From Parietaria judaica (taxonomy: Eukaryota; Streptophyta; Magnoliopsida; Rosales; Urticaceae), in contig OX940864.1 in the NCBI GenBank assembly GCA_954871525.1, positions 26,902,001 to 26,966,000 on the forward strand: a stretch of DNA of 64,000 nucleotides, given 5' to 3'. Every line of letters starts with the position of its first letter. Position 1 is the first letter of the stretch. The position numbers and the translations under genes were made by a program. Of the stretch, positions 35,437 to 47,947 are shown piece by piece. Under the pieces are notes generated by a model. The model saw only the letters and a list, made by a program, of their open reading frames with translations. It had not been told where the DNA came from and did not search any database.

Positions 35437-35460
35437 GTAGAGAGAGAGAGAGAGAGAGAG
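35437..35460. repeat. GA microsatellite directly before the SH2 gene ATG
   Basis: About eleven AG/GA units end six bases before the ATG at 35467, so they lie in the 5' leader. GA tracts can bind BPC/GAGA-type factors in plants. That link is inference. Confidence 0.8.
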
Positions 35461-35466
35461 TCCGCC

Positions 35467-38400
35467 ATGGCCGACGAAGCTTTGGAGCGAGAGAAGTACC
35501 TGCCTCTGAAGGACTTGCGAGTCGAAATCGGAAGAGAAGAAGACACCTTTTGCCTCTGCTTCTGGCTTTTCCTCGTCAAGTCAATTGCATTTCCCCTCGC
35601 GCTCCTTCGAAAGGTTTCATTTCCTCGCTTTCTTCAAGGACCGATTCTTGTTTTTCTCTCAAGTTTTTCTTCGAATGATTCGGTGTTTCTTTGGTACTTC
35701 AGGTTGCACTTATAGACTGACTTACAGTGCTTGTGTGTGTCTGTTACGAATTTTGCAGGTTCGCTCGGATGCCACGAGCGATTCTCCGTTTCTTGTTATA
35801 AACGAAAACCGGATCATGTTCTTTCCGTTGCGTTCCTCGCGAGAATCGCAGGGCGTTTCGGACCCCGCTTCGTCGTCCGAAGTTCCCCACGTTTCTCTGG
35901 AATTCCAGTTTCCTCTCGAGAAATGGGTTCATATCGGGTGTGAGGTATGTTTTTGCGGTAGATTGGACTCTTAGTGCATTACTCCATTGATTTAGTTGAT
36001 ATGCTTATGGTTGATGTTATTTATTATAGGTTTCGGGTGATGTGATTCGGCTTCATATCGATGGAGAAGTTGTTGGAGAGAAATCTGTTTCTTTTACACC
36101 CGAGAATGATTCCGGTTTAGACAATTGCGGGAACATCGCTTTGGTTAGTGGAAGCGGAGAGAACGACAACCGGAGCTACATTTACAATTTGGAAACTTTG
36201 CCTACAACTTCGTTGATTAAGTATCATTACGCTGAGGTGTATAACCGAGTCCATTTCGGGTTAAGCACGAGCAAGTATTTTCTTTCTAAATTTCTTTGCT
36301 GACAAAGATTTCTTACGAGGTTTTTTGTCATGCCAGGATGTACCGGCACAATTATTTATCGATACGTCGTCTGTCCGCGAGATCGAAGAAGACGATGGTG
36401 GTGTTTGGATTGTTGTGGGTGGCAAGGTGAGAGTAATGTTGTACAGCATGTTTTCCGAACTGTTCATATACATGTGTTAGAGTTTGTGACCTGATCCGTT
36501 TTTAAGGCCCGGCCCGACCTGCATTGAAGCTTCAATACGACATAAAAATAATCTATATTGTTTTGTGGTGGAAGCGGAGGGATGGCTCAATCCCTAATCC
36601 CAACACTGATGAGCTGAATTATGTATTTGGGATTAGGGATTATTACCCTAATATGTAATTTTAGGTTTTTGCATCGAATTCATAGCACTCTCTCTCTCTC
36701 TCACCACTACTGTAATTCTTCTATCATAGCGAATTACCCCATCTATTTTTTGGTTTTCTTCCGGAATTGGGTTTCCACGCAAAAATCCTTGTTTAATTTT
36801 TTTTACTTTCCATTGCTGTTTTGGTGTCCGTGTCCGTATTCTAACAACTTACACTATCAACTTACCACATCTATTTTTTGGTTTTCTTCCAGAATTGGGT
36901 TTCCACGCAAAAATCCTTGTTTAATTTTTTTTACTTTCCGTTGCTGTTTTGGTGTCCGTGTCCGTATTCTAACAACTTACACTATCAAATTACTAATGGT
37001 CAAACCTTATCTTTATCAGTGATCTATTGTTAATTATTTTAAGGTTTCTCGGGTATTTACCCTATCTCAGGCATATTATCGCAGAGATTTTTCTTTGGAT
37101 GTTGTTCTCATCGATGCCCGTGGCGTGCCTGTAAGAAAAGAAATGGAGGTCTATATCTGGCTTTTTTCATATTTCACTCAGTTTACTAAACCTATATAAT
37201 TAGATTTGAACTCGTGGAAGTTACTTTTATTTATGCCATCTTCTTGTCCTCATAGGTTATTGCTTCTCTTGTGTACCATGATAATGGAGCGCCGGTTGAG
37301 AGGACGAGCAATAACGAAGCTCCGTTATATGCTAACTATGGCCGATTGGAATTTGCATCTCATGATCGACCAATTAAATTGCTGCATGGGCGCGCGTCTT
37401 TTAAATTCAAGATATCTCAGGTTTTAAGATTTACCTTTTCTTTATTTTTTTTTATTTTTTATCTATACATATATGTGTCTTTTATGGTCCCGAGTTATGA
37501 AACTACTTGAACTCTGAACACTAAGCTAAAACTGAATATACTTGATTAAACATCGGCTACTGTTTTCATTACTTAGGGAAACTTAGTGGCCGAACCCCTG
37601 AATAACTTAACCCTATCGTTATTAAGTAATTCAAATAAAAAACTTAGACTTGGTTTGTTCGTGTTTGCCGATCTACATATGGGTCACTTTCTTCGATGTT
37701 GAACTAAATATTCTCTTAGTCTTAGCTTGCTTAGTCTCTCTACAATATAGATTCTTGGCTTGTGAGAGAGCTGTTTGGAAATCGAGAAACACGACTCCTG
37801 CTACGTGAACACCGGTTGTATCAATTAGCTGTAATTTGATTATTTCACATGGAAATTGTGACAATTTTATTTAAATTATCGCATAATATACAATTACGTA
37901 TATTGCTTAATATGATCTATGTATTCTCTTAGCATTTGATAATATCAAAGATTACAATGACAGAGATCAATTATGTTGTTTCTTTTACCACCATATCAAA
38001 TATTTTGTAATACGGAGTGCATCAGCTGTAATTGACGATTTCACTCGGAACATGAAACAATTTTACGTACTCATACAACAATTTAAACAGAGTTGTCTAA
38101 CGGTTTGACCTGTTTCTCTTACGTTCCCATTTCAGCTGTCTTCCAAGTGTCAAAATAGGCTTTTCCGCATCGTTTTTCACTTACCTCAAATGAAAACATA
38201 TCCTTTCCTCGAGGCGTTTTCTCCTCCAATTCGCAGCACTTCTTGGAACCGAAATACCCGGGTTTCGTTCTCTTCGACATGGAGACTATCAACCTCATCT
38301 GTTCATCCAATTTCGTCTGCTGGATTGGATGAAGATATGATGGAAGTTGACCAAAATTCCTTTTATGAAACAAATCCTGACTCATCATTAAAGCGTTATA

Positions 38401-40878
38401 AGTTGGGGCAAAACGGGGTTTTAGCAAACTTCAGGTCTGAGCCGATGTTAAAGCAGCCTGATGAGGAAGGCAACTCTCATATGAGGACTACGAATAAGGT
38501 ACCTATGTGTGTGTATGTGCATCATGCGTAAGAATGGGGAAGGGCCAATAAGATTTTCAGATTTATTAATGGTATTTGGTAATCTTTTAATTACATATAA
38601 TTCAACTCAGAGGCTGTAGTTAACCCTTTTATATGCCGAAATTGATTAAGAGTTTAGAGACTATTCACTGGGAGAGAACGGTCTGACTCTTGAATCGTAG
38701 ACCGTTTTTTATTTTATTATTATTTCGCTAAATAATATCCAATGGTAGTGTTGCGCTATTCACTGATATAGTGTCTTGATGTATCTTGTTAGGTGGAAAA
38801 TGCCATTACGACGAGTTCGGCTATGAGACCCGAGAACTCTGCAGAAAACATCTCCTCATCTGATACAGACAATACCGAAGTGAGATATTCAGCTCCGAGG
38901 AGTAATTTAAGTATCAGAAGTCCAATATCAGATATGACCGTATTTAAATACGGCATGGCTGGCATAACCGAGAGGTCTCTTCTACTCAAGGAGATTGTAA
39001 ACTCTGCTACGAATGAAGAGATTCTGGATTTTGCATGCCAGGTGTCCCTATATACAGGCTGTTCACACCACAAGTAATCTCGAGAAAACGACAATCTTTT
39101 CACTCGATTTTTCCGCTTCCTTCGTGTTCAAACCGCTCATGATTGTTCTTCTGTCGGTTCAGGAACCAAATTATGATGGCGAAAGGATTGGTGGAGGAAG
39201 GAAGAAAGGTCTGGAACTCGATCTCACTAAACTACGATAAAGTTCTGTGGGAGAGCATCGTTTTTCAAATCGAAGAACAATTTATGAAGATCGCTTCTTG
39301 CAATTCCAGATCTTTATCGCAACAGGTCTCTTTCCTAAGACTTCATTTTCTTCTTTATGTATAGAGACATATTTGAAAAGCATGTCGGTGAACCAACTCG
39401 TATACTCTTTTGCAAACTTTAGATGGATTTAGGATAGATTTACCGAGCCCCACTCCTCTAATAAGATTGTAAAAGTTTTCCTTTTCTCCTAGCTTGTAAG
39501 TTTCCTTATTGACGTGCATAAAGGTAATGCATGATACCTCATTTGGTATTTTCCGTATTGTAAACATTACACTTTTTGGAATTTGAACGGATTGATAAAT
39601 TGTATAAATCATTGTATCGCTCTATGGTTTTTTTTTTTTTCGTGCAACAAGTTTTCGATGTTTCACTTCCGGATCTTTCGAGAGATTGGGCTCGTCCTCT
39701 TTAGCGAGCGACTTTCTTACAATTTTCTCCCTTCTTTGGGGTTGCGTGTAGGTTTAGATGGCCGGGCCGGTTTGTGGGTCGGCTATTCTTAAACCGATTG
39801 ATGTCTGTGCCTTGTAATTTCCTTTTAGTTATTAGTAAAATGGCCATTTCTTCTTCAAAAAACATTATCATACAATTTTTGAGTAATTATCATCAATACC
39901 CCATTGAACTTTGTATATCGGTACACTTTGCCTTTTGATTTTAATTTTTAGCGCATTTCCCCCGCTCATTAAAAAATAGATGGAAAATGTTAACTTGTGC
40001 GTGACAAATGACTTACTCAATAGTAGTATTTTCAATTATTTACCTAACAAGATAAATAGACTAAATTATTGTTACGTTGTAATACATTTTCTTTTCATTA
40101 TTGTCTTGCCGGTGGGTGTTTGAATTTGTACCTTCTTAACAAAATTACATGGTAATAATCATGCAGGACTTTGAAAGATTGAGAAGAATCTCGGAATGTA
40201 AAGAACACGTGACGCAAGAGAACTTCGAGCAGATGTGGTGCTGGTTATACCCTGTAGCTCATACGTTGTCGATAAATCGGATAAGCACATTGTGGAGCTC
40301 ATCGTCACCAAGATGGATCGAAGGGTTTGTTACGAAGGAAGAAGCGGAATCTTCGCTTCGAGGTCCGAGAGGCGTTCAAGAGCCCGGGACTTTCGTTCTG
40401 CGGTTTCCGACCTCGAGGAGTTGGCCCCATCCTGACGCTGGAAGCTTAGTCGTTACGTACATTGGAAGTGATTACTCAATTCACCACAAGTTGCTTTCTC
40501 TTGATCGTGTATATAGGTGCGTTTTGGCTCTTTTTAATTGTTTCGAGATTTCGTTTAGGAACTGAATAACTATGTTAATCCTGAAACATTCTTACTACTA
40601 AACATAATTAAATCAGATGATATAACTAACATAAAGATTGATGTTACTTAACACTAAATAGACGCATAATATTACAAATCTTTGGTGCAGTTCTGCCGGA
40701 AAGGACGAGGACACAAAATCATTGATAGACATGCTTCTCGAAGATCCCGAGCTCTCAAGATTGGGAAGGCAAGAATGCTCATCTTCTTCGAAAACTTGTT
40801 TTGTGTTATCATCAAGCTTTCCTTATTTTTCTAAAAAGCCTGTTGTTTCACGGAATTTGCAGAATTAGAAGTCATTAA
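35467..40878 (+). CDS. SHA: Plant SH2-domain protein, STAT-like (SHA/SHB type)
   Basis: Twelve exons join in phase: 35467-35613, 35759-35944, 36030-36236, 36337-36426, 37044-37148, 37256-37420, 38136-38498, 38793-39073, 39163-39325, 40167-40516, 40691-40768 and 40863-40878, giving 716 residues. The N-terminal ~200 residues are beta-rich (VHIGCEVSGDVIRLHIDGEVVGE). The middle is Ser-rich and probably disordered. A helical linker (NQIMMAKGLVEEGRKVWN) leads to the C-terminal SH2 domain, about 619-705, with the phosphotyrosine-binding Arg648 in GTFVLRFPTS. Linker plus SH2 resembles STAT factors. Plants lack classical tyrosine kinases, so the ligand is uncertain. The last intron would use a GC donor. 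Reading through instead gives a stop at 40866. It is probably a co-orthologue of Arabidopsis SHA/SHB. Confidence 0.9.
36731..36989. repeat. 128-bp tandem duplication in an SH2-gene intron
   Basis: Two nearly identical copies run head to tail, each with CATCTATTTTTTGGTTTTCT (36740 and 36868) and GGTGTCCGTGTCCGTATTC. It lies wholly in the intron between 36426 and 37044, so the protein is unaffected. Confidence 0.9.
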
Positions 40879-41154
40879 GCGTCGAAGACAGAGTCCTTTC
40901 CGCTGATCAATTTTGCCGGTTTTCTGATTCGTTCACTCATTTTCGCGGCGTACTGTATATAAATCATCTCTTCTATTCATCGGAACTGTAAATGAAGAGA
41001 ATATAAGAGCAAAAACATATCCATTTACATGTAGAAAGCCCTATTCCTAGCTTATATCCAAATTCCTCAACTTTCTGTTAAATAGAGTTTAAATATAAGC
41101 TGAGCATTTTCATGCATCAAATTGCATGAAAATGCAGTGCGGTATGTTACTATG

Positions 41155-41192
<38 letters not shown>

Positions 41193-41385
41193 CCATTTTC
41201 GGTATTTTTTTTCCAAACTAAAGTGAATACTTTATATGGTCTCTATTCTAGTTAACACTATTAAATTATGACTTCGATAATATAATAAAATTTTAGTCTT
41301 AACGGTAGTGGTAAATTAGTTTGTTTTACCGTATCTACCCCATTGAAAGAATGTGACCAAAGATTCTACAAAATGCTCACATGTG
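40879..41385. other. 3' flank of the SH2 gene
   Basis: Probable 3' UTR to about 41000, then AT-rich DNA with a (TA)n run at 41157-41190. No gene seen. Confidence 0.5.
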
Positions 41386-41395
41386 TAATAAGTAA

Positions 41396-41854
41396 GGGTT
41401 AATGGCGGCGAAAATACCTAAAGTTTGGTCAAAGAACCCCTCGTGTAGCCAAAGTCTAAAAGTGATGGTAAAAGTACCTAAAGTCACTTTTGGGGCGTTG
41501 ACCACTCCATTCTCGTAACGCAATTAACTTACATGTTAACTCTGGCCACGTGGACAAACGTGGGTTGCTCACATAGCAATTTTTTGCCACGTGAATGAGT
41601 CCACATTAGCCTCGTTTATGAAAAAACAATGAATTAAACCCCTAATTGGGCTCGTCCACGTGACAAAAAATTGCCATGTCAGCAACCCGCGTTTGTCCAC
41701 GTGACCAGAGTTAACGGGTAAGTTAATTGCGTTACGAGAATGGAGTGGTCAACTCCCCCAATGCGACTTTGGGTACTTTTGCCACCACTTTTAAACTTTG
41801 GGTACACGAGGGGTTCTTTGACCAAACTTTGGGTATTTTTACCGTCATTAACCC
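41396..41854. mobile_element. Foldback MULE 'D', 459 bp, 9-bp TSD
   Basis: The ends are GGGTTAATGGCGGCGAAAAT and the complement of GGGTTAATGACGGTAAAAAT. The 9-mer TAATAAGTA flanks it (41386-41394 and 41855-41863), with one extra A at 41395. The arms carry two GGCAAAAGTACC-type boxes, GGTCAAAGAACCCCTCGTGT, a GTTAAC box and GCCACGTGGACAAACG. The outer 110 bases are closely related to MULE C, but the core is different. Confidence 0.92.
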
Positions 41855-41863
41855 TAATAAGTA

Positions 41864-44265
41864 CTAATAATGATTTGAGATGATAATATAATCATCAACC
41901 AATATAAGTTTTTTTTATGAAAAACAAATCAACGGCTAAAATTCTAAGTATTGAAGCATATTATTGCTGGGCACTAATTCCTGTTTTTTAACTTTCAAAA
42001 AATGTTGTATTTTGCTCTGGTTCAACCGTTTGAAATCTGTGATTCAGATAAGTGAAATCGGTAAATTTGTATGTGTAAAAATCAGGTTTTCGATCTTTTC
42101 TGCGTGTTTCCGTTTTATCATGGTTCCTAAAATATAATTTCATGATTTTTTTTTAACAAAAAAAGGATTTCATGAAAAATAGTCTCTATTAGTCCACCAT
42201 TACATTTTGCGTTCACAGCTCAATTATATATATATATATATACACGGTGAAGTAATGGATTATCGTCAGAAAAAATCGGCTTAACGCGGGCAAAGACTAA
42301 TATAATTTATTGACATCCGTTTTTATCTTTTTTTAGGGATTCATTTTTATTCGTGTTTTTTTTTTTTCCACCTCTACGAGTTGATGATCACCTATTCACC
42401 TTACTTGAAAAATGTGAGTTGACTTAAACATATCTTAAATAATAAAAACTTTGACCTGGCTCCACACTAAAATGCACTCACTTTTCACATTACTCATGGA
42501 CTTTGTAACCTTTCGGCCTAAAATGGCTAAATACATTTGTTTACAAATTAGTCATGCATCTTCTTTTTTAGGAAAAGTTTATCAACTAGCTACAAACTTC
42601 TTTTCTTTTTCTTTTTCTTTTTCTGTTTATGTATATTAGTTTTAGACTAATTGCTTTGAGATATAGGGTAGGTAAACGTAAATTATGCACTGGTTCGGAC
42701 TAGAAGTTGAACGAAGAGTTGCGCATACAAGAAAATTTGCAACACGATCAGACATCGGTACCGACTAGTATAAAACGCGATGAGCTGATGGCACCAGCGA
42801 ACTGCAGGTGATGCGGTGGCGAGGCGATAAAGCTCGGCGAGATTGAAGGAGGAAGACACTGAGGTTTGAAAAATAAAATAAAATAAAATAATGTTTTATA
42901 TATTTTTTAAAATTAAATAAAACTTAATAAAACTTAATATATATATATATATATATATATGGTACCGTGGTAGTATTGACAAACTACAGTTAGAGAGAAC
43001 ATTTTATCAAACAAATTCGAAATATAATACTATAGTAGTTTTCTTCGAATTCGTATTCTCTTAGGTTGACCAACCGCCAATTTGTATTTTTAATTCTTTA
43101 TTAGTTGGTTTAACGATGTCTTATTGAAATGAGATCAAGTAATTGGTATGGAATTATTAACTGATTCTATATGTATTTTGGCATTTCAAACTAAAATAAT
43201 TATGAAAAAATAAAAGTTTGACCAGAGACCATCGAACCATATATAGTAACAATCAAGACCATTTTTTCACTTAATTATAATCTTCACGTTTCCCACCCCT
43301 TTTTCTCATCCTTGCTGTCAAACTTTGTAAATAAAATATTAATAGCATGTTTTCTCATATTCCTTTATCATACTCTTCTATTTTCCATGCCTTTATCATA
43401 TAATAAAAATTATTTTAAAAAAATAAATAGAAGAGAATATTATCACTAATTAAGGTCACAATTTCCAAACTTTTTTTCTCCTTTTTCACGGAGGACTTGT
43501 GTATGTTATTATGTTAAGTTTGGCTAGTACAATCACGAGCAAGAGTACAGCTAGGTACATATCTGTCCCTTTGAAATAAAATTAAAATTAAATAAAATAA
43601 ATACCTTTATGTGACTGAATAATATGGTATATATCTGATGGTTATGGTAATAACGTAAAGTACGTGTCATTGTTTTTACAGAATCTGTAAATTCAATATC
43701 AATTACACGACGTGGAACTTGAGTGTTCACTGATAGATCTGCTAATTCGGTATAACTAAAAAACCGATTCCAGTTTTTTGAATTTTGGAAAAAAAAAAAA
43801 AAAAAGCTAAGACGGTTCATATTAAGTCGTTGTTATTGAAAAACTGAAATTTTATGTATTATTAGTTATAAAAATACATATTATAAAACACATGATATTT
43901 TTTAGTACTAATACTCAAAACATTCAAGTTTAAAAGCCTAAAAAAAACATATATCTTTTTAATACATAGATAATCTGGTAGAAATGTTCCTTTAAAAGAT
44001 AAAATTGGAATTAACAGCAAAAAAAAAAAAAGTGCAATTATTTTTCAATGAGTTTGACAGATTGATGAGATTTCAGGATGATGTGTTGGCCTACCTGAGA
44101 TGAATTTAAAAGCACTTTTGTCACATTCTCTTTCAAGTGTACGAGCAGAGCACCTTTCTATTCATTACCATCTCTCTTTATCTTCTACACGAATTTCTGT
44201 TTCTTTCTTCCTCTATCATTCTCAAGAGCCTCCTATCCTAAGGGTTTGTTTCACTTCTTCGTGCA
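41864..44265. other. Intergenic, AT-rich, no gene seen
   Basis: Contains (TA)n runs at 42226-42241 and 42937-42960 and many A/T tracts. Open stretches at 42451-42639 and 43551-43820 have no motif. The last ~150 bases (from about 44110) look like the pyrimidine-rich 5' leader of the kinase gene, ending in a possible donor GCAG|gtatta at 44267. Confidence 0.5.
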
Positions 44266-44594
44266 GGTATTAAGTACATGATAAAAAAAAAATTTATTTT
44301 TATTTTTTCAGTCAATTAGTTATATATATATATACATATATCTTTTTTTTTTTTAATTAGTAATCTTTGCTTCAGCTGTGTTCTACAATGAATTCAACTA
44401 CTAATTACTTATGAAGCTAGAGAATTTTTAATTTTCTCATTTTTTTTATTGGTTAATCTATGTTTTTTTTAACTTTAAAGTACAAGTTAATGTTTAACCA
44501 CTTAGCTATGCTTGGCAAAACAAAATTGATTATCTCTATGCATGCATGGGCCATCTAAGCCATATACTATATTAAAAACGTTCAAGGCTATAAG

Positions 44595-44596
<2 letters not shown>

Positions 44597-44632
<36 letters not shown>
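44597..44632. repeat. (TA)n(TG)n microsatellite upstream of the kinase gene
   Basis: About fifteen TA units followed by TG units. If the leader intron is real, this lies inside it. Confidence 0.85.
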
Positions 44633-44634
<2 letters not shown>

Positions 44635-44710
44635 ATAATCATGTTGCTTAAAGGCTTTATATAAAGTACTCTTTGGACTAAAAAAATCAATGTTATTTGG
44701 ACAGACAGAA

Positions 44711-47453
44711 ATGGGAAATCCACGAGTTGTGGCATTCTACATAACAATATCATGTGTGGCATTTGTTATATCGAAGATCATCATAGCGATCCTCATCTAC
44801 AAGCGATGGAGAAGAAAGCAGTTGGTTTACCATGACAACTTCTCAGGTCTAGGCTCTTCTTTTTTCTTCAGAATTGTTCTTGCTTAATTGATACTTAATA
44901 CAGCAAATAAACGGAATTAACACAATATTTACGTGTATAGAAAATTGATGACTTGCGTAAAATCACGGATAGAGGAGGAGATTTCACTAGTTTCGGAAAA
45001 TGAAAACGAAAAAGTGAAATAATTAGTCGTGTGTAAAAATCAAATACGGCAGCTTTTCTTATATTTTAACACTAATGGCGCATATAAACATATTCCATTC
45101 GGAAATACATATGAAACAATCGAATTTTTATATTGCACTTCGGAACGAGATGGACTGAAGAAACAGATTCGGGTCAAAAAGAGAGGCTACACTTTTTTCT
45201 ATTGAGAATTGAAGAGCACACAGTTACTTTAAAAAGTATTTACAAACAAAATAACATAAAACCTTTATGCAGGTGGGAAAATGGTGATGTTCCGGTCTCA
45301 AACGATGCAGGCTGTGAAGCCTAACGCATTTCTGAAAAAGACGCTGAAGCTGAGCAACAAGGACGTGATCGGGTGTGGAGGCTACGGGACGGTCTACAAG
45401 CTTAGCATCGACGACTCGACCGTCTTCGCGGTGAAGCGCCTCAACAGAGGCAGCGCTGACAGAGATCGCGGGTTTGAGAGAGAATTGGAAGCCATGGGAG
45501 ACATCAAGCACAGGAACATCTTGACCCTCCATGGATACTACACTGCTCCTCACTACAACCTTCTTATTTATGAGCTCATGCCTAATGGCAGCTTGGACTC
45601 ATTTCTTCATGGTACCATACTTTCTTTCTTTATGATCTTTAACATATTTAAAAAATTGTGAGAAACATACTTTATAAATTATTTTCACGTAAAATACAGT
45701 ATAACCTTGGTAAATTTATGAGGACCATATAAATTTCTTATATTATCGAAATTATTTATTATCGAGTATTAATCTAGCATGTTAGTCATGCATCAAGACC
45801 GAACGAAAGTATGACTTAATCAAAGTTTTTATTTTTTATTTTTTATCGAATGTCAATTTAACGAGGTTGGTTTGGTTATAATTTTCAGGTTTCAAACTCA
45901 CGCTACACATTAACCGTTAATTTTTTTCTAAGATAATAAAAAAAATTGTGTGTGCTTAATTACAAATCACATTAAGAGCTAACAACTCAGAATTCGAATT
46001 AATGTTACGACACAGATAACAATTTCAAACTACGAACAGAATTAAATAAACCTCAATGCTAATCAATACTTCTTATTAATCAGATTTCTATAGAAATATT
46101 ACACCTTGTTCTGTAGTAATCTCTATCGCCAAAGTGCGATGCAATCTCGTTGATTCTACAAGCTTTCAAGCTTCTTGAGAATTCCATATTCGTTCCACTT
46201 CACATCTTTGTTCTTCAGTGATCTTCATCCAACTCTCTCTCTACACAAGGCTTTCCTAATCGGTTTCTCTCTATTAAGGGAAAGGAACGAAGAACGAGGT
46301 TTTGGATTGGCCATCAAGATACAAAATAGCACTAGGCGCAGCGAGAGGAATCTCCTACCTCCATTACGATTGCATTCCTCACATCATCCACAGAGACATC
46401 AAGTCCAGCAACATTCTGCTCGATCGGAACATGGAGCCTCGGGTTTCCGACTTCGGACTGGCCACCATGATCGAACCCGACAAGACTCACGTTTCAACCT
46501 TTGTCGCCGGAACATTTGGATACTTGGCGCCTGGTATAAAACGCTTTAAAAGGTTCTGTTCGGTCTTATTTTTCATTTCTTGCTCCTCAAGTTACGAAAT
46601 CAATTTTACTTTAAGCAGAATATTTTGACACGGGGAGGGCGACGACAAAAGGCGACGTCTACAGCTTCGGGGTCGTTTTGCTCGAGCTTCTGACTGGGAA
46701 GAAGCCGACTGATGAAGCCTTTGTAGAAGAGGGAACCAAGCTTGTCACTTGGGTAACTTGTTAACCCATTTTAAAGCTCGTATTTTTTTCTTTAAAAAGC
46801 ATTATATATATGTTAATTAATAAATGAATTAAAAGTTATATATTTAACTCAACAGGGCCTCAAAAAATGATTTTGCTTTAACTTAAGTGGGCTGTGAATT
46901 ATATTAACAGAATTTTGTTGAGAAACCTGTCAGACTTTTGCGATCTGAATCTGTTTTCTGGACCCATTCCGGCCTGTAATCTTGCGACGCAACATAAATT
47001 TATTGGTTATTTGGGGCCATTTTTGGACCCATTTTTTTAGAGGTTAATTAACTTAGTTGTCTCTTATTTTTTTCGTTTTCTCGTTGTGGATTTTGCCATC
47101 TACCCGCAATTTTATTTTCAAAGTGTTTTTTTCTCATAAATTCTTGTATATTTCCAACAAATCTAATGAGCTTAGTGTAGAAACCTTTTGAGAGAAGGTT
47201 TTTCTTTTGATAATCAGATTTGAGTATCAAATATCAATGTTTTTCTTTTTGGGGTGAAAACCAGGTTAAGACAGTTGTTGAAGACAAGAAGGTCGACCAT
47301 GTAGTTGACACAAGATTAGAAGATTGCCCGGAGGAAGAGATCGAAAGCGCGTTCAGAATCGCGTTAATGTGCCTCGAGTCCGAACCGTCCGAGAGGCCTT
47401 CCATGGTTGAGGTCGTCAAGATGCTCGAGCAAATCAAAACAACAAAATCGTAA
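44711..47453 (+). CDS. Receptor-like Ser/Thr kinase without ectodomain (At1g78530-like)
   Basis: Five exons in phase: 44711-44846, 45273-45611, 46279-46533, 46619-46752 and 47265-47453, giving 350 residues. A single membrane helix (about 6-30) is followed by a basic stop-transfer KRWRRK. The kinase domain has the P-loop GCGGYG (79-84), catalytic lysine K100, HRDIKSSN (D198) and DFG (216-218). It is an RD kinase with all key residues and should be active. It lacks LRRs and a signal peptide, which is normal for this family, related to the LRR-RLK kinases. It should sit in the plasma membrane with the kinase in the cytosol. The exon 3 acceptor (TATTAAG|GGAAAGG) was chosen because only it keeps the frame [13 protein letters not shown]. 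An in-frame ATG at 44690 is an alternative start. Its neighbour, the SH2 gene, is also its neighbour in Arabidopsis from memory. Confidence 0.95.
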
Positions 47454-47759
47454 ACAGAAGCCAAAGCAAGAGAGAATAACACTGCAGAAGCGCTCAGCGC
47501 AACACGTAGTTCTGGTTTTCGTCGGAGAAACGACTTATAAAACGCCTCTGATGTGCTCAATGATCAGCATTGAATGAAAGCTTTTTATTTATTATTTATA
47601 TTTCATATACAAATTCACAAATCGATGTTTGCATTTGTGTGTGAGTAACCTTTAAGTTAGTCAGAAGATTGCTCAATTGTGAAAATTTATTAGAAAATAT
47701 TTACTTAGGTTTTAGGTTTGAAATATCTATTTCAGCTTGTATCAGTATCAGTTTCTGGT
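47454..47759. other. 3' flank of the kinase gene
   Basis: Probable 3' UTR, including a TGAATGAAAG signal near 47570, then AT-rich DNA. Confidence 0.5.
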
Positions 47760-47769
47760 TGATCTTGAG

Positions 47770-47937
47770 CATAAGCGGAACTAGGATTTAAACTTCGGGG
47801 TGACTGGTTTAAATTTGTAGTGCAAATAAAAGGGGTTTATTTGTAAAAAAATTAAACATTAGTACAAAAAAGATAAAAATAAAAATAAAAATTGGGGGTG
47901 GCTCTAGCCCCACTACCCTTGTGGGTATTTCCGCCAG
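47770..47937. mobile_element. Small MULE-like MITE, 168 bp, 10-bp direct repeat
   Basis: The ends are CATAAGCGGAACTAGGATT and TGGGTATTTCCGCCAG, an imperfect inverted pair around GCGGAA. The flanking direct repeat TGATCTTGAG is perfect at 47760-47769 and 47938-47947. The 9-10-bp duplication points to Mutator-like transposition. The core has GGGGTGGCTCTAGCCCCAC. Confidence 0.82.
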
Positions 47938-47947
47938 TGATCTTGAG

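Noticed and set aside
38793..39058. SH2 gene exon 8 ending at GCATGCCAG|gtgtcc
   Set aside because: This donor puts the next exon in a frame with an early stop. The donor at 39073 (CACAA|gtaatc) keeps the conserved NQIMMAKGL frame.
45601..46330. Kinase exon 3 starting at GAACGAG|GTTTTGG
   Set aside because: The phase does not fit exon 2. The acceptor at 46278 restores [13 protein letters not shown] in frame.
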